NCBI RefSeq assembly: GCF_036237275.1
Contig: NZ_CP108352.1
Span: forward strand, 7,068,001 to 7,132,000
DNA length: 64,000 bases
DNA from: Streptomyces sp. NBC_01353
Lineage (GTDB): Bacteria; Actinomycetota; Actinomycetes; Streptomycetales; Streptomycetaceae
Direction of reading: 5' to 3'
In this document: one piece after another, positions 63,157-64,000 of the stretch
Position numbering within the stretch: position 1 is the stretch's first letter
How the letters are laid out: each line of letters opens with the position of its first letter
Notes under the pieces: model-generated
What the model saw: only the letters and a program-made list of their open reading frames with translations
Databases searched by the model: none
Told to the model about the DNA's origin: nothing
Position numbers and translations under genes: made by a program

Positions 63157-63930
63157 TCAGCCGTGCCGTGCGAGCGGCGTCAGCAGCATCCGCCCCACCA
63201 GACCCACCGACCGGTCGAGGCGTTCCCGGAACTCCTCGGCCAGGTCGGGCAGCTCACGCAGCTGCCAGAGCGAGCGCGCGGCGAGCCAGGCCCCGTCGCG
63301 GGCCCGGTCCAGGCTCCAGCAGCCCAGCAGATGCGTCAGAGGGTCCGTGATCTCCAGCAGGTCCGGGCCCGGCATGACCTCTTCGCGGATGCGCTCCTCC
63401 AGGAGCACGAGGATGTCGCCGACGCGGTCGAACTCGTCCTCCAGGTCCGGTGGCGCGCACTCCAGCTCCCGGCAGGTGTCGACCACGGCGAGGGCGAGGT
63501 CGTGCCCGATGTGCGCGTTGATCCCGGCCAGCGCGAACTGCAGCGGCCGTACGTCGGGGTGGCGCCGGTAGTGGAAGAGCGGCCGCCAGCAGGCCGGGGC
63601 GGGGGAGCCGGTGGAGACGGCGTCGACCACCGAGAGGTAGCGCTCCGCGAAGCGGACGTCGAGGGTCGCGGCCGCCCGCCGGTCGGCGAACGTGCCGGCG
63701 TCGATGGCGTGGCCGATCTCCTCCGTCACCGTCAGATAGACGCGGTTGAAGACGGCGACTCCGTCGGTCGGGTGCCAGGCCGAGCGGATGCTGCGCATCC
63801 GCTCCACCACGGGGTCGACAGCGGTGAACTGCCCGATCCGGCCGGGGCCGTGCTGACCAGGGTCGTTCTGATCGGGGCCGTCCCGACCGGAGCCGGTCTG
63901 CCGGGTGCCGAGCTGCTGGGTCTGCGCCAT
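63157..63930 (-). CDS. DUF5995 family protein
   Basis: A 257-residue soluble, mainly helical protein. A 35-residue Gly/Asp/Gln-rich, repetitive lead (GPDQNDPGQHGPGR) precedes a conserved core with AVFNRVYLTVTEEIGHAI, WRPLFHYRRHPDVRPLQFALAGINAHI and DLALAVVDTC, which fit DUF5995. The HIGHDLALAV histidines could bind metal. The function is unknown. It converges with davB. Confidence 0.8.
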   Translation of the reverse strand: MAQTQQLGTRQTGSGRDGPDQNDPGQHGPGRIGQFTAVDPVVERMRSIRSAWHPTDGVAVFNRVYLTVTEEIGHAIDAGTFADRRAAATLDVRFAERYLSVVDAVSTGSPAPACWRPLFHYRRHPDVRPLQFALAGINAHIGHDLALAVVDTCRELECAPPDLEDEFDRVGDILVLLEERIREEVMPGPDLLEITDPLTHLLGCWSLDRARDGAWLAARSLWQLRELPDLAEEFRERLDRSVGLVGRMLLTPLARHG

Positions 63931-64000
63931 GGGGGCAGCGTCCCAGCAGCCGGTCCCGCGAGGGAACTCCCGGGGCCCGGCTTCCCCAGAACGGGCGAAT
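63931..64000. other. Window end, upstream of DUF5995 gene
   Basis: Seventy bases with no recognisable gene start; includes the upstream flank of the DUF5995 gene. Nothing further can be supported. Confidence 0.4.

Overview
This is about 64 kb of high-GC chromosome from a Streptomyces or very close relative. The evidence is strong third-position G/C codon use, frequent GTG and TTG starts, a BldD regulator with the c-di-GMP signature, an actinobacterial integration host factor (mIHF), a degenerate actinobacterial-type PriA, and a gene order typical of the conserved Streptomyces core. I see no rRNA, tRNA, CRISPR array, prophage or insertion sequence.

Layout. 1-8.5 kb: the 3' end of a Rel (p)ppGpp synthetase gene, a DUF349 protein, a membrane-anchored cyclophilin, a metallo-beta-lactamase-fold hydrolase, hisS, a VKOR protein, rarA and rpsD with a long leader. 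8.5-16.6 kb: a large NB-ARC/TPR ATPase, then an alaS operon (DUF948, DUF6167, alaS, ruvX, mltG). 16.6-24.1 kb: a tightly coupled shikimate operon (aroE, aroC, aroK, aroB, aroQ), a proline-rich P-loop protein, an unusual M24 peptidase, efp and nusB. 24.2-34.9 kb: divergent bldD, then the pyrimidine operon pyrR-pyrB-pyrC-(membrane PH-like protein)-carA-carB-pyrD-pyrF. Its leader carries a PyrR-binding hairpin that contains the Shine-Dalgarno. 35.2-46.1 kb: mihF, gmk, rpoZ, coaBC, metK, priA, a repeat-filled convergent gap, an HTH protein, fmt, rsmB and rpe.

46.3-54.6 kb is an accessory catabolic island. A SorC-type regulator is followed by LtnD, OtnK, OtnC, an MFS transporter, OtnI, DenD and a FadR-type regulator. 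Together these form a complete route from L-threonate and D-erythronate to dihydroxyacetone phosphate. After guaB1 (GMP reductase family) and a GDSL esterase comes a second catabolic neighbourhood at 57.6-63.0 kb: an APC permease, an Lrp/AsnC regulator, a small secreted protein, and a pair matching Pseudomonas DavA/DavB (L-lysine to 5-aminovalerate). The window ends with a DUF5995 protein.

The most interesting non-coding signals are: a GCGCAAYG motif with nearly identical 30/21 and 31/22 nt spacing upstream of both the APC permease and davA, which flank an Lrp gene; an 11-bp phased tandem repeat upstream of rpe; two tandem BldD boxes in the bldD promoter; and a roughly 0.5 kb array of hairpin-forming repeats between priA and the convergent HTH gene.
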